DNA from: Parasphingopyxis algicola
Lineage (GTDB): Bacteria > Pseudomonadota > Alphaproteobacteria > Sphingomonadales > Sphingomonadaceae
Direction of reading: 5' to 3'
DNA: 64,000 bases
Assembly: GCF_013378075.1 (NCBI RefSeq)
Contig: NZ_CP051131.1
Location: 2,244,501 to 2,308,500 of the forward strand
In this document: one piece after another, positions 47,285 to 57,844 of the stretch
Position numbering within the stretch: the stretch's first letter is position 1
Layout of the letters: each line of letters starts with the position of its first letter
The notes under the pieces: generated by a model
The model's input: only the letters and a program-made list of their open reading frames with translations
Told to the model about the DNA's origin: nothing
The model's database searches: none
Program-made: the position numbers and the translations under genes

Positions 47285-48516
47285 GCCGTCCTAGCGAGGT
47301 CCGCGTCCGCCCAGCGGATCGGCAGCGCGCGATAGCCGTGGATGCCGATCCGGGTGATCCATTCGCGCGCGGCCGGCGACTGGACGAGGCGGAGCGCCGA
47401 CCAGCGCTTGAACAGCCGTTCGAACGCGATCTGCCCCTCGGCACGCGCGAGATGCAGGCCGAGGCACAAATGGATGCCGCCGCCGAAGCCGACATGGCGC
47501 TGTGGGCGTTCGCGATGGATGTCGAAACGTTCGGGCGCGTCGAATATCGCCGGGTCGGCGTTGGCCGAAGCCAGACAGGCCATGATCCTGTCGCCGCGCC
47601 GGAGCCGCGTGCCATGGAAATCGATATCCGCGCGGACGATGCGCGGTTTCGTCATCTGCACGGGCGAGTTGAAGCGCATCAACTCTTCGACCGTCTGCGG
47701 CGCCAGCGACCAGTCGGCCTTCAGCGCGGCGAGCTGATCGGGGTGTTCGAGCAGTGTGGCGATGCCAGTGGAGATCAGATGCGTCGTTGTTTCATGCCCG
47801 GCGACGAAGAGGATCGCGACCATCGCGACGAGCTCGTCCTCGTTCATCCGGTCGCCATCGGCCTCGGCAAGGACGAGATCGACGAGCAGGCCTTCGCGCC
47901 TGCCGCCCCGCGCGGCGTCGATCTCGCTGCGGATATAGGCGATCATCTTGCCAAGCGCGGGTATGGTGCGCAGGATTGTCCAGATACCAACCGACTTGGT
48001 CATCCGGTCGGTCCAGCGCATGAAACTGTTCCGGCCTTCGCCTCTTAGACCGAGCAGTTCGCATATCACGATCAGCGGCAGGGCGCGGGCGAAGCCGCGC
48101 ACGATGTCGTTCCCCCCCTCCGCCTCCATGCGGTCGAGCAGATCGTCGGCGAGCCGGGCGATGGTCGGACGATAGGCATCGATGCTGCGCGCGAGAAAAG
48201 GCGCCTCGACCAGTTTTCTGAGCCGCCGGTGATCGGGGTCGTCCATCAGCAGCATATTCTCGCCGAGTAGCTTGAAGCTTTTGGGCATCCACCGCGGGAT
48301 CGCCGATCTGCCGCCCGGTACGTTGCGGCCGTCCGATGCGAATTTGTCGGCGCCCTTTAGCATGTCGGTAACCGCCGCGTGCGTCGTGGTACACCAGACG
48401 CCGCCCATCAGGGGAATCTTGATCTCGGTCACCGGTCCGACCTCCCGGAGTGCGGCGAGCGTTGGCAAGGGATCGCGCATATAGGCGGCGCTTTGTAGAT
48501 CGAACTTATGCACCAT
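47281..48516 (-). CDS. Cytochrome P450
   Basis: A 411-residue soluble bacterial P450. The I-helix motif is AGHETT near residue 245, the K-helix ExxR is EELMR, and the haem-binding loop is FGGGIHLCLG with the axial Cys near residue 355. The substrate is unknown. The partner ferredoxin and reductase are not adjacent. The start at 48516 follows AAAGG; the longer frame is not supported. Transcription toward lower coordinates ends at the S8 remnant. Confidence 0.93.
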   Translation of the reverse strand: MVHKFDLQSAAYMRDPLPTLAALREVGPVTEIKIPLMGGVWCTTTHAAVTDMLKGADKFASDGRNVPGGRSAIPRWMPKSFKLLGENMLLMDDPDHRRLRKLVEAPFLARSIDAYRPTIARLADDLLDRMEAEGGNDIVRGFARALPLIVICELLGLRGEGRNSFMRWTDRMTKSVGIWTILRTIPALGKMIAYIRSEIDAARGGRREGLLVDLVLAEADGDRMNEDELVAMVAILFVAGHETTTHLISTGIATLLEHPDQLAALKADWSLAPQTVEELMRFNSPVQMTKPRIVRADIDFHGTRLRRGDRIMACLASANADPAIFDAPERFDIHRERPQRHVGFGGGIHLCLGLHLARAEGQIAFERLFKRWSALRLVQSPAAREWITRIGIHGYRALPIRWADADLARTA

Positions 48517-48605
48517 GGCCGGCCTTTCGCGCAGGGTGGACGCTAGACCGACAGTCCACCGCACGTCGCAAAAGGTTCAACCAACGGCGAGATACGATGC
48601 GCAGC

Positions 48606-48959
48606 CTAGACGGTGAAGCTCTCGCCGCAACCGCAGCTGCCGGTGGCATTGGGATTGTCGAAGACGAATCCCGCGGTGAAATCGTCTTCCTTCCAGTCCA
48701 TCGTCGAACCGATCAGATAGAGCACCGACGCGGCGTCGACATAAAAATCGCCGCCGGGCGTTGCGATCTTCTCGTCCATCGGATCGGCCTCGGTCACATA
48801 GTCGACCGAATATGCGAGGCCAGAACAGCCTCGCTGCGGGGTCGAGAGCTTGACGCCGATCGTGCCGTCGGGCGCATGGGCCATCAGCTTCGCGATCCGC
48901 GCTTCGGCGGATCCGGTGAGGGTGAGCGCAGCGGGCATTTGGCGGACTTTGGTGGCCAT
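48606..48959 (-). CDS. sufA: Iron-sulfur cluster assembly A-type carrier SufA
   Basis: A 117-residue HesB/IscA-family carrier that receives clusters from SufBCD and passes them on. The three ligand cysteines are in RGCSGLAY and the C-terminal GSCGCGE. ATG at 48959 overlaps the sufT stop (TGATG). Last gene of the suf operon. Confidence 0.93.
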   Translation of the reverse strand: MATKVRQMPAALTLTGSAEARIAKLMAHAPDGTIGVKLSTPQRGCSGLAYSVDYVTEADPMDEKIATPGGDFYVDAASVLYLIGSTMDWKEDDFTAGFVFDNPNATGSCGCGESFTV

Positions 48960-49489
48960 CACAGCATCCCCAGTTCGAGTTTGGCTTCGTCCGTCATCTT
49001 CGACGGATCCCAAGGCGGATCCCAGACGAGATTGACCTCGGCATGGCCGACACCCGGCACCGAGCCGACACGCAGCTCAATCTCGCCGGGCATCGATTCG
49101 GCGACCGGGCAGTGCGGCGTCGTCAATGTCATGGTGACGATCGCCTCGGCATTGTCGCTCACCTCGACGCCGTAGATCAGTCCGAGATCGTAGATGTTCA
49201 CCGGAATCTCCGGATCGTAAATCTCCTTGAGCGCGACGATCACATCGGCGCGCAGATCGCCGCTCCCGGTGCCGGCGTCTTCTTCCGGCCGCTGCGCGAG
49301 AAAGCCTTCGAGATAATCCCGCTTGCGTTCGAGTTTCGCCGAATCGCTCTCCCCCTCAACGGGCGAAGGAGCGGCGACATAGGTTTTTTCCGTGGCGGTT
49401 TTTTCGGCGGTCGCGTCGTCGACGCGCGCCTTGGCGGGTTTGTCCACCCGGTCCACTTCCTCGACCATTATCTTGCGTTCTTCGTTCAT
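48959..49489 (-). CDS. sufT: SUF system Fe-S cluster assembly protein (MIP18/DUF59 family)
   Basis: A 176-residue protein with a disordered N-terminus of about 75 residues rich in Lys, Glu and Thr, and a C-terminal DUF59 domain: VIVALKEIYDPEIPVNIYDLGLIY, TLTTPHCPVAE (conserved Cys) and VNLVWDPPWDPSKM. SufT helps maturation of Fe-S proteins. It lies 9 bases after sufS and overlaps sufA. Confidence 0.92.
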   Translation of the reverse strand: MNEERKIMVEEVDRVDKPAKARVDDATAEKTATEKTYVAAPSPVEGESDSAKLERKRDYLEGFLAQRPEEDAGTGSGDLRADVIVALKEIYDPEIPVNIYDLGLIYGVEVSDNAEAIVTMTLTTPHCPVAESMPGEIELRVGSVPGVGHAEVNLVWDPPWDPSKMTDEAKLELGML

Positions 49490-49498
49490 GCCGAACCC

Positions 49499-50713
49499 CT
49501 ATCCGAAAATCCGCGTAACCCGCTCGATGCCTTTGACGAGCGCGGCGACATCGTCGCTGTTGTTATAAACCCCGAAACTCGCCCGCGCGGTCGCGTCGAC
49601 ACCGAGATAGGCCATCAGCGGCTGGGCGCAGTGATGACCGGCGCGGATCGCGACGCCCTCTTCGTCAAGGATCGTCCCGATATCGTGCGGATGCACACCC
49701 TCGATGCCGAAGCTGACGATCCCGGCGCTGTCCTCCGGCCCGAACAGCCGAACGCTGTTCAGCTGCGAGAGCGCGTCGCGGGTTTCGGCGACGAGCACCG
49801 CCTCGGTCGCATGAATGGCGTCGAGCCCGAGTGCGGACACATAGTCGATCGCCGCGTGAAGCCCGAGCGCGCCGACGATATGCGGCGTTCCGGCCTCGAA
49901 CCGCTGCGGCGGCGGCGCATAGGTCGTACGCTCGAACGTGACCTTGTCGATCATCGAGCCGCCGCCCTCCCAGGGTGGCATGGCATCGAGGATCTCGCCC
50001 CGGGCCCAAAGCGCGCCGATCCCGGTCGGGCCGTAGAGCTTGTGCGCCGAGAAAACGTAGAAATCGCAATCGAGCGCCTGCACGTCGACGGCCATGCGCG
50101 GCACCGCCTGGCATCCGTCGAGCAGGAGCTTGGCGCCAACGCCATGAGCGAGCTGCGCTGCACGGCGAGCGTCGAGCACCGAGCCGAGCACGTTGGAGAC
50201 ATGGCCGAGCGCGACCAGCTTGTGCCGTTCGGTCAGCATGGCGGCCATAGCATCAAGATCGATCCGGCCGTCCTCGGTCAGCGCTACGACATCGATTTCC
50301 GCGCCGACCCGTTCGGCCAGCAGCTGCCACGGCACGATATTGGAATGATGTTCGAGCTGCGAGAGCAGGATGCGGTCACCCGCGCCGATACTCGCATTCC
50401 CCCAGCTGTTCGCGACGAGATTGATCGCTTCGGTCGCGCCGCGCGTGAAGACGATCTCGCTATCCGATGCCGCGCCGATGAAATCGGCCACCCGCTTGCG
50501 CGCGGCCTCATAGGCAAGCGTCATATCGGCCGAGCGCGAATAGACGCCGCGATGGACGGTGGCATAGCGCTCGCCATAGCCGGACGCGATCGCATCGATC
50601 ACGGCCTGCGGCTTCTGTGCTGTCGCCGCCGTATCGAGATAGCGCCAGCTATCGCCGAGCCCGGGAAAATCGGCGCGGACGTCGATCGGCGAGGGGGCGG
50701 TCATGACGTTCAC
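49499..50713 (-). CDS. sufS: Cysteine desulfurase SufS
   Basis: PLP enzyme that frees sulfur from cysteine for Fe-S clusters. The 404-residue protein has SWRYLDTAATAQKPQAVI, VFTRGATEAINLVANSW, the PLP Lys in FSAHKLYGPTGIGALW near residue 228, and the active Cys in RAGHHCAQPLM near residue 366. A separate SufE or SufU was not found in the window. Its start overlaps sufD by ATGA. Confidence 0.97.
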   Translation of the reverse strand: MNVMTAPSPIDVRADFPGLGDSWRYLDTAATAQKPQAVIDAIASGYGERYATVHRGVYSRSADMTLAYEAARKRVADFIGAASDSEIVFTRGATEAINLVANSWGNASIGAGDRILLSQLEHHSNIVPWQLLAERVGAEIDVVALTEDGRIDLDAMAAMLTERHKLVALGHVSNVLGSVLDARRAAQLAHGVGAKLLLDGCQAVPRMAVDVQALDCDFYVFSAHKLYGPTGIGALWARGEILDAMPPWEGGGSMIDKVTFERTTYAPPPQRFEAGTPHIVGALGLHAAIDYVSALGLDAIHATEAVLVAETRDALSQLNSVRLFGPEDSAGIVSFGIEGVHPHDIGTILDEEGVAIRAGHHCAQPLMAYLGVDATARASFGVYNNSDDVAALVKGIERVTRIFG

Positions 50714-51471
50714 GTGATCGCCTCCAGCACCGCCAGCGCCCTGGCCTCGATCGCATCATGCGCAGCTTCGTCTTCAAGGCTCACAAAGGCGTCGGCAATA
50801 AACGCCTGCAACATCAGCCGCCGGGCCTCGGCAGGGGGCAGGCCGCGCGACGCCATGTAGAAGAGCGCCGCCTTGTCAAGTTCGCCGACCGTCGCGCCAT
50901 GCGCGCACTTCACATCGTCGGCGAAGATTTCGAGTTCGGGCTTGGCGTTCGCCGTCGCGGTACGGTCGAGCAGCATCGCTTTCACGGACTGGGAGGCATC
51001 CACTTTCTGCGCATCGCGCGCAACGCCGACCTTACCGAGAAACGATCCCGTCGCGGTTTCGCCGAGCACGCTGCGGACGACCTGGTTGCTGGTCCCACCG
51101 GGTTCGACATGGCGGACATCGGTGACGATTTCGAGCGTCTGGTCGCCGGTGCCGAGGATCGCGCCGCCCAGCTCGAAATGAGCGCCTTCGGCCAGCGTGA
51201 CCTCGACGGCGATCCGGCCATAATCGGCGTCGATGGCAAGGCAGTGCAGAGCAAAGCTGCCGCCCTTTTCGATCCGAATTGCCAGAGTTTCTACTGCGAC
51301 ATTGGGTTCGCCGGCTTCGAGAACCAGCTGCCGGGTAGCGGACTCACCTTCAGCAATGACGATCTCCTCGCGCTGGCCGGCGATATCGGGCCATACCGGC
51401 GCAAGAGCGCCGAGATCGCTATAGCGCCAAGCTTCATCGCGGCGGGTGGGAAGGGGAAGCATCTCGTTCAT
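50710..51471 (-). CDS. sufD: SufD, Fe-S cluster scaffold subunit
   Basis: Part of the SufBC2D scaffold. The 253-residue protein is shorter than E. coli SufD but keeps the SufBD beta-helix core: NAKPELEIFADDVKCAHGATVGELDKAALFYMASRGLP with the conserved Cys-Ala-His-Gly, then RRLMLQAFIADAF. The Cys of KCAHG is a likely interface ligand. Coupled on both sides by four-base overlaps. Confidence 0.94.
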   Translation of the reverse strand: MNEMLPLPTRRDEAWRYSDLGALAPVWPDIAGQREEIVIAEGESATRQLVLEAGEPNVAVETLAIRIEKGGSFALHCLAIDADYGRIAVEVTLAEGAHFELGGAILGTGDQTLEIVTDVRHVEPGGTSNQVVRSVLGETATGSFLGKVGVARDAQKVDASQSVKAMLLDRTATANAKPELEIFADDVKCAHGATVGELDKAALFYMASRGLPPAEARRLMLQAFIADAFVSLEDEAAHDAIEARALAVLEAIT

Positions 51472-52217
51472 GCTGCCTCCGCTATCGCCTCATAGCCTTC
51501 ATTTTCGAGCTGCACCGCGAGCTCTGGCCCGCCGGTGCGGACAATGCGTCCGTCGGCCAGCACATGGACATAATCGGGTTTCACGACGTCGAGCAGGCGC
51601 TGGTAATGGGTGATGAGCAACACCGCCTTGTCGGGCTTTCTCATGATCGTGTTGATCCCTTCGCCCACCGTACGCAGCGCATCGATATCGAGGCCGCTAT
51701 CGGTTTCGTCGAGGATCGCGAGAGTCGGATCGATGATACCCATCTGGACCATTTCGTTGCGCTTCTTCTCGCCACCCGAAAAGCCGACATTGACGGCGCG
51801 CTTGAGCATCTCGGCATTCATCTTGAGCGCACTCGCCTGCTCGCGCGCGAGCTTCAGGAATTCGCCGCCCGAAAGCTCCTCCTGCCCACGCGCCTTGCGC
51901 TGCGCGTTGAGCGCCGTTCGCAGGAACTGGACGTTGGAAACGCCCGGAATCTCGACCGGATACTGGAACCCGAGAAAGAGCCCCGCAGCCGCCCGCTCAT
52001 GCGGATCCATATCGAGCAGATCTTCGCCGTTATACGTCGCCGAGCCTTGGGTTACCTCATAGCCGTCACGGCCGCCCAGCACATAGGCGAGCGTCGATTT
52101 GCCCGCGCCATTCGGACCCATGATCGCGTGAATCTCGCCAGCGGCGATTTCGAGGCTCAGCCCCTTGAGGATTTCGGTTCCGCCGATTTCGGCGTGGAGA
52201 TTATCAATTTTAAGCAT
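51468..52217 (-). CDS. sufC: SufC, Fe-S assembly ATPase
   Basis: ABC-type ATPase of the SufBC2D complex. The 249-residue product has Walker A GPNGAGKSTLAYVLGG near residue 34, the signature FSGGEKKRNEM, Walker B LAILDETDSGLDIDAL and the switch His in ITHYQRLL. ATG at 52217 lies inside the end of the upstream acidic-protein gene (8-base overlap). The open frame continues upstream only as a shadow. Confidence 0.97.
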   Translation of the reverse strand: MLKIDNLHAEIGGTEILKGLSLEIAAGEIHAIMGPNGAGKSTLAYVLGGRDGYEVTQGSATYNGEDLLDMDPHERAAAGLFLGFQYPVEIPGVSNVQFLRTALNAQRKARGQEELSGGEFLKLAREQASALKMNAEMLKRAVNVGFSGGEKKRNEMVQMGIIDPTLAILDETDSGLDIDALRTVGEGINTIMRKPDKAVLLITHYQRLLDVVKPDYVHVLADGRIVRTGGPELAVQLENEGYEAIAEAA

Positions 52218-52853
52218 TGGGTTCCGTTTCTTCTTCGGCGATTTCGTCGTCGGGCGTGGAGTCTTCCGCGGTGTCGGTTTCTTCGGCCTCGCTCTCATCG
52301 GCTGCGTCCGCCTCGCGTTCGTCACGCAGGCTGGTCACCTCGTCGGTGACGATCATTGCCAGTGCGACATCGGACTGCGCGACCAGCCGTTCGGCGCTGG
52401 CGCGGACATCGGCCTCGGGCGAATCCGGATAGCGCGGCAGCAGGCTGAAATAGAAGGCGTTCACATAGGCCGCGCGCTGGCCCGAACAGCGCAGCAGCGC
52501 TTCGCGACTGATCGTGTCGAGCGCGAAGCCGGTTTCCTCGAGCGCGGCGCCGGCCTCCGAGGCGCAGAGCGAATAGGCGTTGAAGGCCAGCGTCAGGTCG
52601 GACGGTTCGGGCGGCGCTTCGTCCTCCGCGGGCTCTTCCTCTCCGGCCGCGACGACATCGCTACCGGCGATCACCGCGTCTTCCGCGGTCGCATCGTCGT
52701 CCCCGTCCTGATCGCCCGTCACGATCTGATCGCTCAGAAGTGAGTCGATCGCGTTCAGGTCGACCGCACCATCCTCTTCGGCATCCGTCTGGGCATGAAC
52801 GGCAACCGTTGCGGCCAGCACCACACAGACCGCTATCGATGCAATGCGCATCA

Positions 52854-52857
<4 letters not shown>
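52210..52857 (-). CDS. Acidic exported protein of unknown function within the suf operon
   Basis: A 215-residue protein with a signal peptide of about 23 residues ending AVHAQ. The mature chain has acidic, disordered segments ([34 protein letters not shown]) on both sides of a short helical core with two cysteines ([13 protein letters not shown] and [16 protein letters not shown]). It starts in the sufB stop (ATGA at 52854-52857) and its end overlaps sufC, so translation is coupled on both sides. No family was recognised. A role with periplasmic metal or in Fe-S stress is conjecture from context. Confidence 0.8.
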
Positions 52858-54331
<1,474 letters not shown>

Positions 54332-54335
<4 letters not shown>

Positions 54336-54769
54336 GCGTGGGCACTTTCGGTCAAACGGACAGGAGCAGTATCGGACAGGCTGGCCAGGCTGACATTGTC
54401 GAGCGCGCCGCGGATGGCGTCGTTGACGACACCCCAATGCGGCTTGACCTGGCAGCTGGGTTCGAGCGCGCAATCATGCCGCCCCTGCTCGACACAGGCG
54501 GTCATTGCGATCGGACCCTCAACGGTCTCGATAATATCGGCCAGGCTGATCGCGGCGGCCGGGCGCGCGAGCTGGATACCGCCGCCCGCACCGCGCATCG
54601 ATTTGAGGAGGCCACCACGCGACAGGAGGCTGATCAGCTTCTGCGTCGTCGGCAGCGGGATTCCGGTTTCCTCGGCCAGCTGCGTCGCGCTGGTGCGCGA
54701 ACCGCCGCAATGCTGCGCGGCGGCGCGCATCGTGACGACGGCGTAATCGGCCATACTGGAAAGGCGCAT
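54332..54769 (-). CDS. Rrf2 family transcriptional regulator (SUF regulator)
   Basis: A 145-residue winged-helix regulator. The DNA-binding part has [36 protein letters not shown] and [10 protein letters not shown]. Three cysteines ([17 protein letters not shown]; about residues 91, 98 and 104) match the Fe-S cluster site of IscR-type regulators, so it probably senses cluster status and controls the suf operon that it heads. ATGA overlap with sufB. Confidence 0.93.
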
Positions 54770-54781
54770 TGTTAATCCTCA

Positions 54782-54804
54782 AATCGGACTGATTCGTTCC
54801 GATT
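54782..54804 (-). promoter_or_regulatory. Palindrome upstream of the suf operon
   Basis: AATCGGA (54782-54788) and TCCGATT (54798-54804) form a perfect 7-bp inverted repeat with a 9-base centre. It lies 13-35 bases before the rrf2 start, next to a weak -10 (CTAATC at its upstream edge). A likely operator for the Rrf2 regulator itself or an iron regulator. Confidence 0.5.
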
Positions 54805-54861
54805 AGGGATTTGGGCCGTTGCCGGCCAAAAATCAAGACTTTGCTGTCGTCCGGACCACGT

Positions 54862-55722
54862 TCAGGTGTCGGAGATCAGCTTGCTCACTTTTCCCGCCAG
54901 TTTCTTGCGCCGCTCGGCCACTTCCTTGGTCAGGGCCGTCGGCTTTTTGCTCATCTTGCCGGGAGTGACGCCGGTAAATTCCTTGATCTCGCGAATAAGA
55001 TGCGACTGATCGTAAAAGGCGTCTTCGACAGATTCGCCATCTTCGCCATCCTTGCGCACGAGGAGCGAAGCCGCGCGCAGTGCCCGGTATTTGCGGGCCA
55101 GCAACTTGGGTGACGCACCGTAGAAGCGCTTCGTCATCCGCTCGACCTGCCGCTTGGAAAGACCGGAGCGTTCGATCAGCTCGTTGATGTCCGGCGAGGC
55201 GCTGCCGGTCAGCCATTCATCGACCACCCGGGTGAACCAGATCGGCGAGGATTCGGCATCTTTCAGCAATTCCCGCGCAAAAGTCTCCCCGATGGCCGCC
55301 TTTTCGGCCATGGTTTCAGCCGCATCGATCGCCGCATGCGTTTTCATCACGCCGTAGCCGAAGATCGACACGGCATCGATCAGACGGTTGGTATGGTTCT
55401 CCGCATCGGCACCCATGAGGCTGCCCCAGCCGGCCGGCTGGAGCCCGATACCGAAAATCTCCAGCGGACCGTTGACGTGACCGATGGTCGGCCCGGTGGT
55501 GGGGCCGATGATGATGACCGGCGTCGCATCCATGTAGACGCCATCGCAAAATTCGTAGCCGCCGCTCCCTTTCAGCAGAAAACGCAGCTGGGCGCGGTCC
55601 GCGCGCTCCGTCTGCTGGGTTTCCTCGACATCCGCGGCAAACAGGTAAAATGTAGAGACCAACTCCTGAAGGTCCTCAGGAGGTGGCGCGAATTCCAGCG
55701 AGAATTTCGACAGATCGTCCAA
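54862..55722 (-). CDS. AraC family transcriptional regulator
   Basis: A protein of about 286 residues. The N-terminal half is a cupin-like sensor (LQELVSTFYLFAADV, then IIIGPTTGPTIG); the C-terminal half is an AraC-type double helix-turn-helix (LIERSGLSKRQVERMTKRFYGASPKLLARKYRALRA followed by FYDQSHLIREIKEFTGVTPGKM). A Lys-rich tail follows. The open frame reaches 55803, but those codons come from the terminator T-tract; TTG at 55722 is chosen, with GGGG upstream. Effector unknown. Confidence 0.85.
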   Translation of the reverse strand: MDDLSKFSLEFAPPPEDLQELVSTFYLFAADVEETQQTERADRAQLRFLLKGSGGYEFCDGVYMDATPVIIIGPTTGPTIGHVNGPLEIFGIGLQPAGWGSLMGADAENHTNRLIDAVSIFGYGVMKTHAAIDAAETMAEKAAIGETFARELLKDAESSPIWFTRVVDEWLTGSASPDINELIERSGLSKRQVERMTKRFYGASPKLLARKYRALRAASLLVRKDGEDGESVEDAFYDQSHLIREIKEFTGVTPGKMSKKPTALTKEVAERRKKLAGKVSKLISDT

Positions 55723-55786
55723 TATGTGCGCCCCGAAGCTTGTGTTTTTTTGCTTCTGGAAACAACGGTTAGCGCATTCTGATGAC

Positions 55787-55825
55787 AAAAAAAAGCGGCC
55801 CACGACAGTTTCCTGCCGGGGCCGC
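55787..55825 (-). terminator. Intrinsic terminator after the DUF885 gene
   Basis: On the minus strand GCGGCCC (55819-55825) pairs with GGGCCGC (55795-55801), followed by eight T. It lies about 100 bases past the DUF885 stop and upstream of the AraC-type gene, separating the two. The strongest terminator in the window. Confidence 0.88.
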
Positions 55826-55836
55826 TAGTCTTAAGC

Positions 55837-55852
55837 ATCCCCATATGGGGAT
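55837..55852. promoter_or_regulatory. 16-bp perfect palindrome
   Basis: ATCCCCATATGGGGAT at 55837-55852 is its own reverse complement. It lies between the DUF885 stop and that gene's terminator, and about 115 bases before the AraC-type start. It may be an operator or part of the mRNA 3' end. Confidence 0.4.
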
Positions 55853-55923
55853 CCTTCGGGTCGCGGGGCCGGACTACACCGAGTCGAGTCACGCGTATTG
55901 GACAGAATCGACAAAATGACCGC

Positions 55924-57753
55924 TCAATCTCCGGACCGGACGGTTTCGATCCAGGCATCGACCTGGACCTCGAGAATGTCGAGCGGGACGGGGCCGGGCG
56001 CCAGCACCGCATCGTGAAAACCGCGCCAGTCGAAATCGTCGCCCAGCGTATCCATCGCGCGCTGGCGCAGCTCCATGATCTTCAGCTTGCCGATCATATA
56101 GGCCGTCGCCTGGCCCGGATAGACGATGTAGCGTTCGATCGCCTTGCGGATATCCCCTTCCGGATTGGGGGTGTTCCCCTGCAGATAGGCGATCGCTTCT
56201 TCGCGCGACCAGCGCATGTGATGGATGCCCGTATCGACGACGAGGCGGCAGGCGCGCCATAATTCCATGCCGAGCCGGCCGAAGTCCGAATAGGGGTCGG
56301 TATAACCGCCCATATCCTTGCCGAGCTCTTCCGAGTAGAGCCCCCAACCCTCGGTATAGGCGGTAAACCCACCGAATCGGCGGAAGGGCGGAATATCGCC
56401 GCCCTCGACCTGCAGGGCGCGCTGCAGGTGGTGACCGGGCACCGCCTCATGATAGGCCAGCGCTTCCAGCTCGGTCCGCGACATATCGCGCAAGTTATAA
56501 AGGTTCACATAATAGGTGCCGGGACGCGAGCCGTCAGGTGTCGGCGCGTTGTAGAAGGCCTTGCCCGCCGATTGTTCGCGGAATGCCTCGACCGGTTGCA
56601 CCACGACATCGGCCCGGGGCAGCGTGCCGAAAAATTCCGGCAGGCGTTCCTGCATTGCCGCGATGACGGCATTGGCCTCGGCCAGATAGTCCTCGCGCGT
56701 CGTGTGGAACATCGCGTCATCGTTGCGCAGGTGGACGAAAAATTCCTGCAGCGTCCCCTCGAACCCGACCTGGTCCATGATTGCGTGCATTTCGCCGTGG
56801 ATGCGGGCAACCTGCTCGAGCCCGATCTGATGAATCTCGTCCGCCGTCAGGTCGGTGGTCGTATAGTAGCGCAGCCGTTCCGCATAATAGTCCGCGCCAT
56901 TGTCGAACCGCCAGATGCCGTCCGCCTCCGGCGCGCTGGCCTGTTGCCGCTCGAACATCGCGATCAGCCGCTCATAAGCCGGGCCGACCGATACGATCAG
57001 CGCGGCGCGGCCCCGGGCGATCAGATCCGCTTTGTCCGCATCGGGGATGTCGAGCGCGTTCACCTTGCTCTGCAGATCGGCGAACAGCGGCGCGTCTTCG
57101 CCTTCGGTGAAGGGCGCGCCCGTGATCACGTTGCGCGCGTCTGAGATGATGTACGGGAACACCCAGTCGGGCGGCAGGACCCCGCTGGCCTCCCGTGCTT
57201 CCGCTTCCCCGATCAGCTGATCCATCACCGGGCCAAGACCCTGAAGCCGGCTCACATAGGCCTCGGCCTCTTCGGCATTCGACACCCGGTGAATGTTGAT
57301 CAGAAAGGCGGGCAAGCCGCTCTGCGCGCCGTTCATCTGGTCGAACACATAATCGTTGCCGCGGAACTGGAACGCCGCGCTGCGCCGCTCCGCCATCCGT
57401 TCGAAAAGCTGGTAGGAGAGCCGCGAATCGGCGCTGAGATCGGCATCGGCAAACCGCGCGCGCATCTGGTCGCGCGCCGCGATCAGCCGCTCCTGCTCGG
57501 CCACCGCATCGGCATCGCTGAAATCGCCCCATTCCCCGTAATCCTCGTCGCGGATGCCGCGGAACGATTTGGCGAGCGGCCCGAATGCGAGCTCGGCCTC
57601 GTCATAGGCTTCGAAAAATTCGACCAGTGCCGCATCCGCAGTCTGGACCGCAGACGCTTCGGCGGTCTGCGCGGCAGCGGACGCGACCGGTGCCGGCGCA
57701 ACCGCGAAACCGGCAAACAGGATGGATGAGGACAAGAGCAACAGGCGAGGCAT
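55924..57753 (-). CDS. DUF885 domain-containing exported protein (putative metallopeptidase)
   Basis: A 609-residue protein with a signal peptide of about 28 residues (VASAAAQ) and a DUF885 domain. The zinc-like motif is AYHEAVPGHHLQ near residue 435, with a downstream Glu in YTEGWGLYSEEL, which resembles M32/thermolysin-like gluzincin sites (HExxxGHH). GGAG lies 7 bases before the ATG at 57753. Periplasmic peptidase activity is likely but unproved for this family. Confidence 0.88.
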   Translation of the reverse strand: MPRLLLLSSSILFAGFAVAPAPVASAAAQTAEASAVQTADAALVEFFEAYDEAELAFGPLAKSFRGIRDEDYGEWGDFSDADAVAEQERLIAARDQMRARFADADLSADSRLSYQLFERMAERRSAAFQFRGNDYVFDQMNGAQSGLPAFLINIHRVSNAEEAEAYVSRLQGLGPVMDQLIGEAEAREASGVLPPDWVFPYIISDARNVITGAPFTEGEDAPLFADLQSKVNALDIPDADKADLIARGRAALIVSVGPAYERLIAMFERQQASAPEADGIWRFDNGADYYAERLRYYTTTDLTADEIHQIGLEQVARIHGEMHAIMDQVGFEGTLQEFFVHLRNDDAMFHTTREDYLAEANAVIAAMQERLPEFFGTLPRADVVVQPVEAFREQSAGKAFYNAPTPDGSRPGTYYVNLYNLRDMSRTELEALAYHEAVPGHHLQRALQVEGGDIPPFRRFGGFTAYTEGWGLYSEELGKDMGGYTDPYSDFGRLGMELWRACRLVVDTGIHHMRWSREEAIAYLQGNTPNPEGDIRKAIERYIVYPGQATAYMIGKLKIMELRQRAMDTLGDDFDWRGFHDAVLAPGPVPLDILEVQVDAWIETVRSGD

Positions 57754-57844
57754 GGGCGAACTCCGTTTGATAAGCTGATGGCGGCGTGTGTGGCCCATTC
57801 GCGCGCTTTTGACCAGCCGCCCCCGCGCTGCCATAGCGCCGCGC

